A DNA stretch of 16,095 nucleotides from Alphaproteobacteria bacterium UBA6411. GTDB taxonomy: Bacteria > Pseudomonadota > Alphaproteobacteria > CAAGCB01 > CAG-977. Numbering within the stretch: the stretch's first letter is position 1; each line of letters starts with the position of its first letter. The stretch covers positions 1 through 16,095 of the forward strand of contig DJPN01000027.1 of the NCBI GenBank assembly GCA_002438565.1, read 5' to 3'. Below are positions 1 to 8,230 of this stretch, piece by piece. The notes beneath the pieces are model-generated. The model worked only from the letters and a program-made list of their open reading frames with translations. It did no database searches and was not told where the DNA came from. A program made the translations under genes and the position numbers.

Positions 1-20
1 GTAAACTTCTCTTTTGCCAT
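1..20 (-). CDS. tuf: Elongation factor Tu, N-terminal fragment (first tuf copy, cut by window edge)
   Basis: Only the first seven residues are visible, reading MAKEKFT on the minus strand, which matches the start of bacterial EF-Tu. EF-Tu is the GTPase that carries aminoacyl-tRNA to the ribosomal A site. The start lies 24 nt after the fusA stop codon, with a GGAG ribosome binding site about 10 nt upstream, and no terminator lies between. It is therefore the last visible gene of the rpsL-rpsG-fusA-tuf operon. The identification rests on the short peptide plus the classic position after fusA. A second tuf end is present at the other edge of the window. Confidence 0.85.
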
Positions 21-44
21 TTTTATATAACTCCAAATTTTGTC

Positions 45-2120
45 TTAGCCATTGACTTTGGCTTTGATTTCTTCAGCAACGTTCGCAGGAACTTCCGCAT
101 AGTGCGAGAAGACCATCGAGTATTGAGCGCGTCCCTGGCTCATTGAGCGCAGAGTGTTCACATATCCAAACATTGAGGACAGAGGAACTGTCGCGTCAAT
201 CACACGGGCGTTGCCGCGCTGATCCATACCGGAAACCTGACCGCGGCGGCTGTTCAAGTCGCCGATGATGTCGCCCATATAGTCTTCGGGCGTCACGATT
301 TCCACTTTCATAATGGGTTCCAACAGCTTGGGTTTTGCTTTTGCGATGCCTTCGCGGAAAGCCGCGCGCGCCGCAATTTCAAACGCCATCGTCGAGGAGT
401 CGACATCATGGTATGCACCGTCAAACAAAGTCGCTTTAAAGTCCGTGCAGGGGAAGCCGGCGATAACGCCCGTTTCCAAAGCGGCTTTCAAGCCCTTTTC
501 AACGCCGGGAATGTATTCTTTGGGAACGTTGCCGCCGACGACAGTGTTTTCAAAGACGTATCCTTCACCCGGTTTCAACGGTTCAAAGCGAATCTTGACG
601 CGGGCGAACTGCCCCGAACCGCCGGACTGCTTTTTGTGCGTGTAGTCGATTTCGTATGTCTGCGAAATCGTTTCACGGTAAGCCACCTGCGGAGCGCCGA
701 CGTTCGCGTCGACTTTGAATTCGCGTTTCAGACGGTCGACAATGATTTCCAGATGGAGTTCGCCCATCCCTTTGATGATCGTCTGGCCGCTTTCAGCATC
801 GGAAGCGACGCGGAAAGACGGATCTTCCATCGCCAAACGGTTCAAAGCCAAGCCCATTTTTTCGACGTCGGCCTTGGTTTTGGGCTCAACGGCGACTTCG
901 ATAACGGGTTCCGGGAATTCCATTTTTTCCAAAATAACCGGAGAGCTTTCCGCACACAAGGTTTCACCCGTCGTGGTTTCTTTCAAGCCGACCAAAGCGA
1001 CGATATCGCCTGCATTGGCTTCTTTGATTTCTTCACGGTGGTTCGCGTGCATCAACAACATACGACCGATACGTTCCTTCTTTTCCTTAACGGAGTTCAA
1101 AACGTAAGAACCGGCAGTCATCGTACCCGAATAAATACGGGCAAACGTCAACGAACCGACAAACGGGTCGTTCATGATTTTGAACGCCAACGCCGCCAAG
1201 GGTTCGTCGTCTGTCGCATGGCGAACAGTTTCCTTGCCATCCGGAGTTGTGCAAACAACGGGAGGAATATCCAGCGGGGACGGCAGATAATCGACAACCG
1301 CGTCCAACATCGGCTGAACGCCTTTGTTTTTGAACGAAGAACCGCACAAAACAGGGACGAAGCTCATCGAAATCGTACCTTTGCGGATGCATTTCTGCAG
1401 CGTTTCCAGCGGAATTTCCTTACCTTCCAAGTAGTCTTCCATCGCCTGATCGTCTTGTTCGACAACGGTTTCGACCATTTCGGCATGCAGTTTGTCGGTC
1501 AATTCTTTCAAATCAGCCGGAACTTCGCCGTAGGAGAACTCGGCACCCAAGTGTTCGCCGTTCCAGATAATCGAACGTTTGTTCAAAACATCAACAACAC
1601 CCGCAAATTCGGATTCGGCGCCAATCGGCAGCGTCATAACGACAGGACGAGCGCCCAGACGGTCTTTGATCATATCGACAGCACGCAGGAAGTTCGCACC
1701 GATACGATCCATCTTGTTGACGAAGCAGATACGGGGAACTTTGTACTTGTCGGCTTGACGCCAAACGGTTTCGGATTGCGGTTCAACGCCGGCAACGCCG
1801 TCAAAAACAGCGACCGCGCCGTCCAAAACGCGCAGAGAACGCTCGACTTCAACCGTGAAGTCAACGTGCCCCGGGGTGTCGATGATGTTTAAGCGGTGAC
1901 CGCGCCAAAAGCACGTCGTCGCCGCAGACTGAATCGTAATACCGCGTTCTTGTTCCTGCACCATAAAGTCCATGGTCGCGGCGCCGTCGTGAACTTCGCC
2001 GATTTTGTGGGATTTACCCGTGTAGTACAGAATACGTTCGGTGGTTGTCGTTTTACCGGCATCGATGTGCGCCATGATACCGATATTACGATATTTTTCA
2101 ATTGGTGTAGTGCGAGCCAT
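45..2120 (-). CDS. fusA: Elongation factor G
   Basis: EF-G is the cytoplasmic GTPase that drives translocation of tRNA and mRNA on the ribosome and helps split ribosomes during recycling. The 691-residue product is normal length. GTPase motifs are in order: G1 AHIDAGKT at residues 17-24, G2 RGITI at 59-63, G3 DTPGH at 81-85 and G4 NKMD at 135-138. Domain IV carries the typical KKQSGGSGQ segment, and domain V follows to the C terminus. The ATG start is preceded by AGAAGG about 9 nt upstream, and the stop is TAA. It lies 27 nt after rpsG and 24 nt before tuf, so it is co-transcribed from the rpsL promoter. The start is unambiguous because MARTTPIEKYRNIGI is the family N terminus. I see no sign of a fusA2-type paralogue. 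Confidence 0.98.
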   Translation of the reverse strand: MARTTPIEKYRNIGIMAHIDAGKTTTTERILYYTGKSHKIGEVHDGAATMDFMVQEQERGITIQSAATTCFWRGHRLNIIDTPGHVDFTVEVERSLRVLDGAVAVFDGVAGVEPQSETVWRQADKYKVPRICFVNKMDRIGANFLRAVDMIKDRLGARPVVMTLPIGAESEFAGVVDVLNKRSIIWNGEHLGAEFSYGEVPADLKELTDKLHAEMVETVVEQDDQAMEDYLEGKEIPLETLQKCIRKGTISMSFVPVLCGSSFKNKGVQPMLDAVVDYLPSPLDIPPVVCTTPDGKETVRHATDDEPLAALAFKIMNDPFVGSLTFARIYSGTMTAGSYVLNSVKEKKERIGRMLLMHANHREEIKEANAGDIVALVGLKETTTGETLCAESSPVILEKMEFPEPVIEVAVEPKTKADVEKMGLALNRLAMEDPSFRVASDAESGQTIIKGMGELHLEIIVDRLKREFKVDANVGAPQVAYRETISQTYEIDYTHKKQSGGSGQFARVKIRFEPLKPGEGYVFENTVVGGNVPKEYIPGVEKGLKAALETGVIAGFPCTDFKATLFDGAYHDVDSSTMAFEIAARAAFREGIAKAKPKLLEPIMKVEIVTPEDYMGDIIGDLNSRRGQVSGMDQRGNARVIDATVPLSSMFGYVNTLRSMSQGRAQYSMVFSHYAEVPANVAEEIKAKVNG

Positions 2121-2147
2121 TACACAAAACCTTCTCTAAAATTAAAA

Positions 2148-2618
2148 TTACCAACGATAGTGCGAGAAAGCTTTGTTAGCTTCTGCCATGCGATGCGTAT
2201 CTTCGCGTTTGCGAACAGCCGCACCTTTGTTGTTCAAAGCATCCATGAATTCACCCGCCAAACGTTTTTCCATCGTTTCTTCCGAACGGGAACGGGCGGC
2301 ATTGATAATCCAACGGATAGCCAAAGCCTGCTTTCTTTCGGGGCGGACTTCGACAGGAACCTGATAGGTCGCACCGCCGACGCGGCGGGAGCGGACTTCA
2401 ACAGCCGGTTTGACATTTTCCAAAGCATCGGCAAAAGCCTTCAAGGGTTCCATTTTTGTTTTTTCAGCAACACGATCCAACGCGCCGTAAACGATCTTTT
2501 CGGCGGTCGCTTTGGCACCGTGAAGCATGACGCAATTCATAAATTTGGCGACGACCAGATCACCGTATTTGGCATCGGGCACGATTTCGCGTTTTTCTGC
2601 TGCGTGACGACGAGACAT
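2148..2618 (-). CDS. rpsG: 30S ribosomal protein S7
   Basis: S7 is a primary 16S rRNA binding protein that nucleates assembly of the 30S head and lines the E site. The 156-residue product is the family length and starts MSRRHAAEKREIVPD with the internal KFMNCVMLHGAKATAEKIVYGA region typical of S7 (residues about 26-46). It begins 18 nt after the rpsL stop, with a GGAAGGA ribosome binding site, and ends 27 nt before fusA. In Escherichia coli S7 represses its own operon by binding a roughly 100-nt rpsL-rpsG spacer. Here the spacer is far too short for that site, so any S7 feedback must use other RNA. Function and boundaries are secure. Confidence 0.98.
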   Translation of the reverse strand: MSRRHAAEKREIVPDAKYGDLVVAKFMNCVMLHGAKATAEKIVYGALDRVAEKTKMEPLKAFADALENVKPAVEVRSRRVGGATYQVPVEVRPERKQALAIRWIINAARSRSEETMEKRLAGEFMDALNNKGAAVRKREDTHRMAEANKAFSHYRW

Positions 2619-2636
2619 ATTTTCATTCCTTCCAAA

Positions 2637-3008
2637 TTATTTAGGACGCTTTGCGCCGTACAAAGAACGGCTCTGGCGACGAGCGGAAACACCCTGAGTA
2701 TCCAGAGTACCGCGAATGATGTGATAACGCACACCCGGCAAGTCTTTTACACGGCCGCCGCGGATCAGCACGACAGAGTGTTCCTGCAGGTTGTGACCTT
2801 CACCCGGAATGTAGCTCAATACTTCAGCACTGTTGGTCAAACGAACACGCGCGACTTTACGCAAAGCGGAGTTCGGCTTTTTCGGAGTCGTTGTATAAAC
2901 ACGGGTGCAAACACCACGCTTCTGCGGACAAGCCTGCAGAGCCGGAGCTTTGTTACGTTTCACGCTCGGTTTACGCGGACTGCGAATTAATTGGTTAATT
3001 GTAGGCAT
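2637..3008 (-). CDS. rpsL: 30S ribosomal protein S12
   Basis: S12 sits at the decoding centre of the 30S subunit and controls translational accuracy. The 123-residue product is normal length. The conserved loop TPKKPNS lies at residues 41-47, with lysine at position 43. A second loop, GGRVKDLPG, lies at 84-92, with lysine 88 and aspartate 89 (the residue that carries a methylthio group in many bacteria). Lysine at 43 and 88 is the streptomycin-sensitive wild type. The ATG follows an AGAGGA ribosome binding site about 5 nt upstream. It is the first gene of the str operon, with a promoter and a structured leader upstream, and is followed 18 nt later by rpsG. Confidence 0.98.
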   Translation of the reverse strand: MPTINQLIRSPRKPSVKRNKAPALQACPQKRGVCTRVYTTTPKKPNSALRKVARVRLTNSAEVLSYIPGEGHNLQEHSVVLIRGGRVKDLPGVRYHIIRGTLDTQGVSARRQSRSLYGAKRPK

Positions 3009-3063
3009 TAAAATCCTCTTTCCTATCTAACCGTTACAACATACTTACTCGATTCCAACCTCT

Positions 3064-3111
3064 GCGGCGGAACCGGAAAGCTAACCTTTCAAAAGCGGCG
3101 GAAATCCGCCG
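3064..3111 (-). promoter_or_regulatory. Structured rpsL leader with two alternative hairpins
   Basis: In the transcript, the arm CGGCGG(A) at 3111-3105 can pair with CCGCCG at 3101-3096. This gives a tight hairpin with a 4-nt loop, followed by CTTTT, which looks like an attenuator. The same arm can instead pair with an identical TCCGCCG copy at 3071-3065, looping out a small GAAAG/CTTTC hairpin (3090-3076). The shared 9-nt word is TTCCGCCGC, present twice. The two folds exclude each other. The element lies between the promoter at 3180-3208 and the rpsL ribosome binding site. The inverted repeats are directly visible; a regulatory role is inferred. Confidence 0.5.
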
Positions 3112-3179
3112 TTTTCGACGTCTCAAAAAGAATAAGTCAGCAGATATGACAACCTTCTTTCCTATACTTTTAGGATTGC

Positions 3180-3208
3180 ATAGTCGCAAAAAACGCCAAA
3201 AGAGTCAA
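3180..3208 (-). promoter_or_regulatory. Candidate sigma-70 type promoter of the rpsL-rpsG-fusA-tuf operon
   Basis: On the minus strand there is CTTGACT (the -35 hexamer TTGACT at 3208-3203), a 17-nt spacer and GACTAT at 3185-3180 as the -10. The CTTGAC form fits the -35 preference of alphaproteobacterial housekeeping promoters. Upstream sequence is AT-rich, and the strong terminator of the preceding gene lies at 3257-3291. This would give a leader of about 165 nt before rpsL. The -10 is weak, with three matches to consensus. Confidence 0.6.
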
Positions 3209-3256
3209 GGAAAATAAACGATTTCTTCAGATTTTTCGACAGCTTCCGCACCCAAA

Positions 3257-3291
3257 AAAACAGCGGCCGAAGATTTCTCCGCCGCTGTTTT
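3257..3291 (-). terminator. Intrinsic terminator after the unknown gene
   Basis: A perfect stem AAAACAGCGGC / GCCGCTGTTTT surrounds a 13-nt loop. It is followed on the minus strand by more T residues, giving a run of seven. It starts about 30 nt after the stop codon of the 214-residue gene and separates that gene from the str operon promoter. Confidence 0.92.
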
Positions 3292-3320
3292 ACTTAATCC
3301 GTTTTTTAACGCAATCCGTC

Positions 3321-3965
3321 TTAACGTCCCTGTTTCGCGTTGCGCGCCGCCAAGATGTCCTTGTGGACCATACCGCCGCCCGGATTGCCGTAAGACGCAT
3401 ACAGCTCTTTAGCTTCCTGCATCATGGATTTCTTTTCCGTTTTTTCCGCACGCGCAGGATCGTAAGTCGCCAGCAAGCACCGTTTCAGCTGTTTCAAGAC
3501 CAGCTGAGCATGTTTGACGTTGGCATATTCATCCGCTTTCAGTCTTTGTTCCGCCGTTTTGGATTTGACCATGGAGCCGACCGCATACTGCACGGCGTTT
3601 TTGGGAACAACCAAAGCAACGGGACCGTTCGGCATGGATTCGGACTTTGCCAAAGATTCAACCAGAGAAGCCGCGCCTATAACAGTCATTTCCAATTTCA
3701 AACCGTGATCGGCATCGGTCGCATAGTTCAGCTTTTCGCGCAAACCGTACTGTTTGGCTTCTTTTTTCAATTCAGCCGATTTTGCGTCGACGGCGTCTTC
3801 GCGGATATATTCGCGATCCGTTGTGCGAACGTAATCTTTGGCGATTTTTTCGGCTTCGGCTTTGGATTTGCCGTCCATCAAAACGACAGCGCCGACCAAA
3901 TAGCTGTCCAACGAATGTTTATTCCACGTGGACACCGACTTTTCACTTTTATTCAAAGACAGCAT
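3321..3965 (-). CDS. Hypothetical protein, 214 residues, basic and helix-rich, own transcription unit
   Basis: I do not recognise this protein. It starts MLSLNKSEKSVSTWNK and ends LAARNAKQGR. It has no signal peptide, no membrane-length hydrophobic segment and only one cysteine (in the segment KRCLLATYD). It is rich in lysine (27) and alanine with long stretches that look helical, for example GKSKAEAEKIAKDYV and KSAELKKEAKQYG. I count about 36 Lys/Arg against 28 Asp/Glu, so it is net basic. More hydrophobic segments lie at about residues 94-107 and 116-130, and a glycine-rich turn, YGNPGGGMVH, lies near the C terminus. The ATG is supported by AAGGAG six nt upstream. It sits between rpoC and rpsL but has its own consensus promoter and terminator, so it is not part of either operon. 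A cytoplasmic nucleic-acid or ribosome-associated role is possible from charge and location, but that is only a guess. Codon use resembles the neighbouring genes. Confidence 0.88.
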   Translation of the reverse strand: MLSLNKSEKSVSTWNKHSLDSYLVGAVVLMDGKSKAEAEKIAKDYVRTTDREYIREDAVDAKSAELKKEAKQYGLREKLNYATDADHGLKLEMTVIGAASLVESLAKSESMPNGPVALVVPKNAVQYAVGSMVKSKTAEQRLKADEYANVKHAQLVLKQLKRCLLATYDPARAEKTEKKSMMQEAKELYASYGNPGGGMVHKDILAARNAKQGR

Positions 3966-3998
3966 GGTTTGCTCCTTTCCAAAAACAATTTTTCATTC

Positions 3999-4027
3999 TT
4001 TTTACGGCATATTTCGTTTTTTGTCAA
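3999..4027 (-). promoter_or_regulatory. Promoter of the unknown gene, consensus -35
   Basis: On the minus strand TTGACA (4027-4022) is a perfect -35 hexamer. After exactly 17 nt comes TAAAAA (4004-3999), matching the -10 consensus at four positions. The spacer and flanks are AT-rich. It lies about 15 nt beyond the rpoC terminator and gives a short 5' leader of about 25-30 nt ending in a strong AAGGAG ribosome binding site. Confidence 0.78.
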
Positions 4028-4042
4028 CTTTTTTCGATAAAG

Positions 4043-4075
4043 AAAAACCGCCGAAAGAAAACTCTCGGCGGCTTT
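4043..4075 (-). terminator. Intrinsic terminator after rpoC
   Basis: The GC-rich stem CCGCCGA / TCGGCGG is extended outward by a G-T pair and A-T pairs, encloses a 10-nt loop, and is followed by TTTTTCTTT on the minus strand. It lies about 20 nt after the rpoC stop codon. It ends the rpoBC transcription unit before the promoter of the unknown gene. Confidence 0.93.
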
Positions 4076-4092
4076 TGAAAAGTTGTTTCGGC

Positions 4093-7000
4093 TTACGCTT
4101 CGGGCTGTTCTTCCACCGTCGGCAAAGCCGCAGGTTCAGACGCTTCGATTTCGCGATCGCGCGCGGCTGCTTCGATTTTCAAACGGTTGACAACCGAACC
4201 CGTACCCGCAGGGATCAAACGACCCACGATGACGTTTTCTTTCAACCCGACCAAGTCGTCCGTTCTGCCCGAAACGGCGGATTCCGTCAGAACGCGCGTC
4301 GTTTCCTGGAAGGACGCAGCCGAAATGAACGAATTCGTCTGCAAGCTGGCTTTCGTGATACCCAACAAAATCGGAGAAGCGGAAGCCGGACGTCCGCCCG
4401 CTGCGACAGCTTTGGCGTTTTCTTTGTCCAAAGTCTGCTGATCAACCTGTTCGCCCTGCGTCAGCGTCGTATCCCCTGCATCGGTAACTTCTTCTTTCTG
4501 CAACATCTGGCGGGTGATGACTTCGATGTGTTTATCGTTAATCTTCACACCCTGCAGACGGTAAACGTCTTGAATTTCCTTGACCATGTGTTGCGCAAAA
4601 GCTTCCAAGCCCTTGACGCGCAAAATATCGTGCGGATCTTCCGCGCCGTCAGTCAGCTTGTCCCCCTGGTGGACGGTATCGCCGTCTTGAACCAGAATCA
4701 GCTTGCCTTTCGGAACCAGATATTCACGCTCAATATCCTTTTCACCTTTGACGACAATGCGTTGTTTGGCTTTGTAATCGCGGCCGAATTCAACAACACC
4801 GTCAATTTCGGAAATAATCGCGCAGTCTTTGGGTTTGCGGGCTTCAAACAATTCGGCAACGCGCGGCAGACCGCCCGTAATATCGCGGGATTTACGTTCG
4901 ATTTCAATCGTAGCGTAAATATCGCCGCGTTTCACGGCCGCACCGCTTTCCAACATAACCGTCGAGTTGGCGGGCAAGTTGTAAACGGCAACGGAAGAAC
5001 CGTCTTTTTCCAAAACGATTTGCGCTTTTTTCGCTGTTCCGTGCGTTTCGATCACGCGGATTTGCGTCAAACCGGTCGCTTCGTCGCGGATTTCGCGAAT
5101 GGTTTCGCCGTCGACAAAGTTTTCAAAGCGAACCGTGCCTTCCTTGTCGATAAAGTACGGAATGACGTACGCGTTCCATTCGGCCAAACGCTGACCTTTA
5201 ACGACCTTGTCGCCGCCTTTGACCGCGACAACCGCGCCGAACGGGACGTGATAGTGCGCTTTTACCGCACCGTTGTCATCCACAATCGCCAATTCGCAGT
5301 CGCGCGACGTGATAATCGCCTCGCCTTTCGTGTTGACGACAGGTTCGGACGCCGTGAACTTCACAACACCGTCAAAGCCCGATTCGATAGCGGATACTTC
5401 AACGTTTTGAGCCGTCCCGCCCACGTGGAACGTACGCATGGTCAGCTGCGTTCCCGGTTCGCCGATGGACTGAGCCGCGATAACGCCGACCGCTTCGCCG
5501 ATGTTGACGGGCGTGCCGCGCGCCAAATCGCGGCCGTAGCATTTCGCGCAAACACCGTCCTTGCTTTCGCATGTCAGCGGAGAACGGATATAAATCTTTT
5601 CAACGCCGGCGGCCGTAATTTTATCAACATCGACTTCGTCAATCAGTTTGCCGCGCGGAACGATGATTTCGCCCGTAGCCGGATTTTTGACGTCTTCTTG
5701 AGCCGTACGCCCCAAAACGCGTTCGCCCAAAGTCGCAACAACCGTCGTGCCGTCCAAAGCCGCCGTCACCCAAATGCCTCGGTTTGTGCCGCAATCGTCT
5801 TCGCAAACGATGGCATCCTGCGCGACGTCGACCAGACGGCGTGTCAGATAACCGGAGTTCGCGGTCTTCAACGCCGTGTCGGACAGCCCTTTGCGCGCGC
5901 CGTGGGACGAGTTGAAGTATTCCGCCACGGACAGCCCTTCTTTAAAGTTCGCGATAATCGGCGTTTCGATGATTTCGCCGTTCGGTTTCGCCATCAAGCC
6001 GCGCATACCGCCCAACTGTTTCATCTGAGCCGCAGAACCGCGGGCGCCGGAGTGAGCCATCATGTAAACCGAGTTAATCGGTTTCGACGGATCGTCTTTT
6101 GAAATTTCTTTCATCATTTCGTCCGCGATTTTGTCCGTGCAGGACGACCATGCGTCAACGACTTTGTTATAGCGTTCGCCGTTGGTAATCAAACCGTCGG
6201 TGTACTGCTTTTCAAACTCTTTGACTTTCGCTTCGGTTTCCTTGACCAGTTTCCATTTCGCTTTGGGAACGATCATGTCGTCTTTGCCGAACGAAACGCC
6301 GGAAACAGCCGCGTATTTGTAGCCCATATTCTTGATGCGGTCGACAAAGATGCAGGTTTCTTTCTGCCCGCAATAACGGTAAACCTGGTCAATGATGTCG
6401 GCGATTTCCTTTTTGCGCAACAAACGGTTGAACAAAGAGAACGGCAGATTCGGATTTTTAGGCAGAACCTGCGACAGCAAAACGCGTCCCGGCGTCGTAT
6501 CGAACACCTTGCGCACCATTTTGCCTTCTTCGCCCATAACCTCCAAGCGGCATTTGATCTTCGTCTGGTAGGTAACAAAGCCGTTGTACAATGCGTGTTC
6601 GACTTCGTCCACGCCCGAGAAAACCATTCCCTCGCCTTTCTGGCCTGCGCGTTCCAAGCTCAAGTAGTACAGCCCCAAAATCATATCTTGGGTCGGCACA
6701 ATAATCGGCTTGCCGTTCGCGGGGGACAGAATGTTGTTGGTGGACATCATCAAAACGCGGGCTTCCAACTGCGCTTCCAGCGACAAAGGAACGTGAACCG
6801 CCATTTGGTCGCCGTCGAAGTCGGCGTTAAACGCCGTGCAGGCCAGCGGATGCAGCTGAATCGCCTTGCCTTCAATCAACACGGGTTCAAACGCTTGAAT
6901 CCCCAGTCTGTGCAAAGTCGGCGCACGGTTCAGCAAAACGGGATGTTCGCGAATGACTTCTTCCAGAATGTCCCACACTTCGGGGCGTTCTTTTTCGACC

Positions 7001-8202
7001 ATGCGCTTTGCCGCTTTGATGGTCGTCGCCATGCCGTACAGTTCCAGTTTGGAATAAACGAACGGTTTGAACAGTTCCAAAGCCATTTTCTTGGGAATAC
7101 CGCATTGCTGCAGTTTCAGTTCGGGTCCGACAACAATCACGGAACGGCCGGAATAGTCGACGCGTTTACCCAGCAAGTTCTGACGGAAACGACCTTGTTT
7201 GCCTTTCAGCATATCCGCCAAAGATTTCAGCGGGCGTTTGTTCGCCCCCGTAATAGCGCGGCCGCGGCGGCCGTTGTCGAACAAAGCATCAACGGATTCC
7301 TGCAGCATGCGCTTTTCGTTGCGGATGATGATTTCCGGCGCGCGCAATTCCATCAGCCGTTTCAAACGGTTGTTGCGGTTGATGACGCGGCGGTACAGGT
7401 CGTTCAAGTCGGATGTCGCAAAACGACCGCCGTCCAGCGGAACCAACGGACGCAGTTCGGGCGGAATGACGGGAATGACATCCAAAATCATCCATTCGGG
7501 TTTCGATCCGGATTCCAAGAACGCTTCCACCAATTTCAGCCGTTTGACCAGCTTTTTGCGGCGGGCTTCGGAAGCCGTCGACCGCAATTCGGCGCGAATG
7601 GTTTCGGCTTCGGATTCCAAATCGATGGAGGACAGAATTTCCTTCAGCGCTTCCGCACCGATGCCGGCACGGAAAGAATCCTCTCCGTAATCCTCAACCG
7701 CGCGCTGATACTGTTCTTCGGTCAGCAGTTCATTGACTTTCAACGGAGTCAGCCCCGGTTCAATGACCACATATTTTTCAAAGTACAGCACCGCTTCCAA
7801 GTCTTTGAGCATCATGTCGACCAGCAAGCCGATGCGCGACGGCAAAGACTTCAAAAACCAGATGTGCGCAACGGGCGCCGCCAGTTCGATATGCCCCATG
7901 CGTTCGCGGCGCACTTTGGACAACGTAACTTCAACGCCGCATTTTTCGCAGACGATGCCGCGATATTTCATGCGTTTGTATTTGCCGCACAAACATTCGT
8001 AATCCTTGACGGGTCCGAAAATGCGCGCGCAGAACAAACCGTCGCGTTCGGGTTTGAAAGTGCGGTAGTTGATGGTTTCGGGCTTTTTCACTTCGCCGTA
8101 AGACCAAGAACGAATCCGTTCCGGAGAAGCCAATGAAATTTGAATCTGATCAAACGCCTGAGAAGTCGTAACAGATCCCAAAACTTTTGTTATTTCGTTC
8201 AT
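4093..8202 (-). CDS. rpoC: DNA-directed RNA polymerase subunit beta-prime
   Basis: RpoC forms, with RpoB, the catalytic cleft of RNA polymerase. The 1369-residue product is near the proteobacterial length. The N-terminal zinc site has cysteines at 70, 72, 85 and 88. The catalytic loop NADFDGDQM is at 459-467, with the three Mg-binding aspartates at 461, 463 and 465. The second zinc site uses Cys804, Cys878, Cys885 and Cys888. The trigger loop contains MRTFH at 922-926, with the substrate-contacting histidine at 926. The proteobacterial insertion after HVGGTAQ is present. The C-terminal GGLPRVAELFEARKP segment follows. The ATG has an AGAGGA ribosome binding site and lies 28 nt after rpoB, so the two subunits are made from one message. 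The stop is TAA. No key residue is missing. Confidence 0.99.
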   Translation of the reverse strand: MNEITKVLGSVTTSQAFDQIQISLASPERIRSWSYGEVKKPETINYRTFKPERDGLFCARIFGPVKDYECLCGKYKRMKYRGIVCEKCGVEVTLSKVRRERMGHIELAAPVAHIWFLKSLPSRIGLLVDMMLKDLEAVLYFEKYVVIEPGLTPLKVNELLTEEQYQRAVEDYGEDSFRAGIGAEALKEILSSIDLESEAETIRAELRSTASEARRKKLVKRLKLVEAFLESGSKPEWMILDVIPVIPPELRPLVPLDGGRFATSDLNDLYRRVINRNNRLKRLMELRAPEIIIRNEKRMLQESVDALFDNGRRGRAITGANKRPLKSLADMLKGKQGRFRQNLLGKRVDYSGRSVIVVGPELKLQQCGIPKKMALELFKPFVYSKLELYGMATTIKAAKRMVEKERPEVWDILEEVIREHPVLLNRAPTLHRLGIQAFEPVLIEGKAIQLHPLACTAFNADFDGDQMAVHVPLSLEAQLEARVLMMSTNNILSPANGKPIIVPTQDMILGLYYLSLERAGQKGEGMVFSGVDEVEHALYNGFVTYQTKIKCRLEVMGEEGKMVRKVFDTTPGRVLLSQVLPKNPNLPFSLFNRLLRKKEIADIIDQVYRYCGQKETCIFVDRIKNMGYKYAAVSGVSFGKDDMIVPKAKWKLVKETEAKVKEFEKQYTDGLITNGERYNKVVDAWSSCTDKIADEMMKEISKDDPSKPINSVYMMAHSGARGSAAQMKQLGGMRGLMAKPNGEIIETPIIANFKEGLSVAEYFNSSHGARKGLSDTALKTANSGYLTRRLVDVAQDAIVCEDDCGTNRGIWVTAALDGTTVVATLGERVLGRTAQEDVKNPATGEIIVPRGKLIDEVDVDKITAAGVEKIYIRSPLTCESKDGVCAKCYGRDLARGTPVNIGEAVGVIAAQSIGEPGTQLTMRTFHVGGTAQNVEVSAIESGFDGVVKFTASEPVVNTKGEAIITSRDCELAIVDDNGAVKAHYHVPFGAVVAVKGGDKVVKGQRLAEWNAYVIPYFIDKEGTVRFENFVDGETIREIRDEATGLTQIRVIETHGTAKKAQIVLEKDGSSVAVYNLPANSTVMLESGAAVKRGDIYATIEIERKSRDITGGLPRVAELFEARKPKDCAIISEIDGVVEFGRDYKAKQRIVVKGEKDIEREYLVPKGKLILVQDGDTVHQGDKLTDGAEDPHDILRVKGLEAFAQHMVKEIQDVYRLQGVKINDKHIEVITRQMLQKEEVTDAGDTTLTQGEQVDQQTLDKENAKAVAAGGRPASASPILLGITKASLQTNSFISAASFQETTRVLTESAVSGRTDDLVGLKENVIVGRLIPAGTGSVVNRLKIEAAARDREIEASEPAALPTVEEQPEA

Positions 8203-8230
8203 AACATTCCTCTTTCGTAAGATTCGGTTC

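Noticed and set aside
408..1892. 494-codon plus-strand open frame across fusA
   Set aside because: It is in exact codon register with fusA, has low-complexity Phe/Arg/Gln/Asn-rich composition and no ribosome binding site. It is a shadow of codon bias.
3096..3111. rpsL leader hairpin as a simple terminator of the upstream gene
   Set aside because: A far stronger terminator already lies at 3257-3291, and this hairpin is downstream of the rpsL promoter.
3928..8136. Long plus-strand open frames (724 and 513 codons) across rpoC
   Set aside because: Same codon-register shadow as over rpoB, with composition typical of reversed coding sequence.
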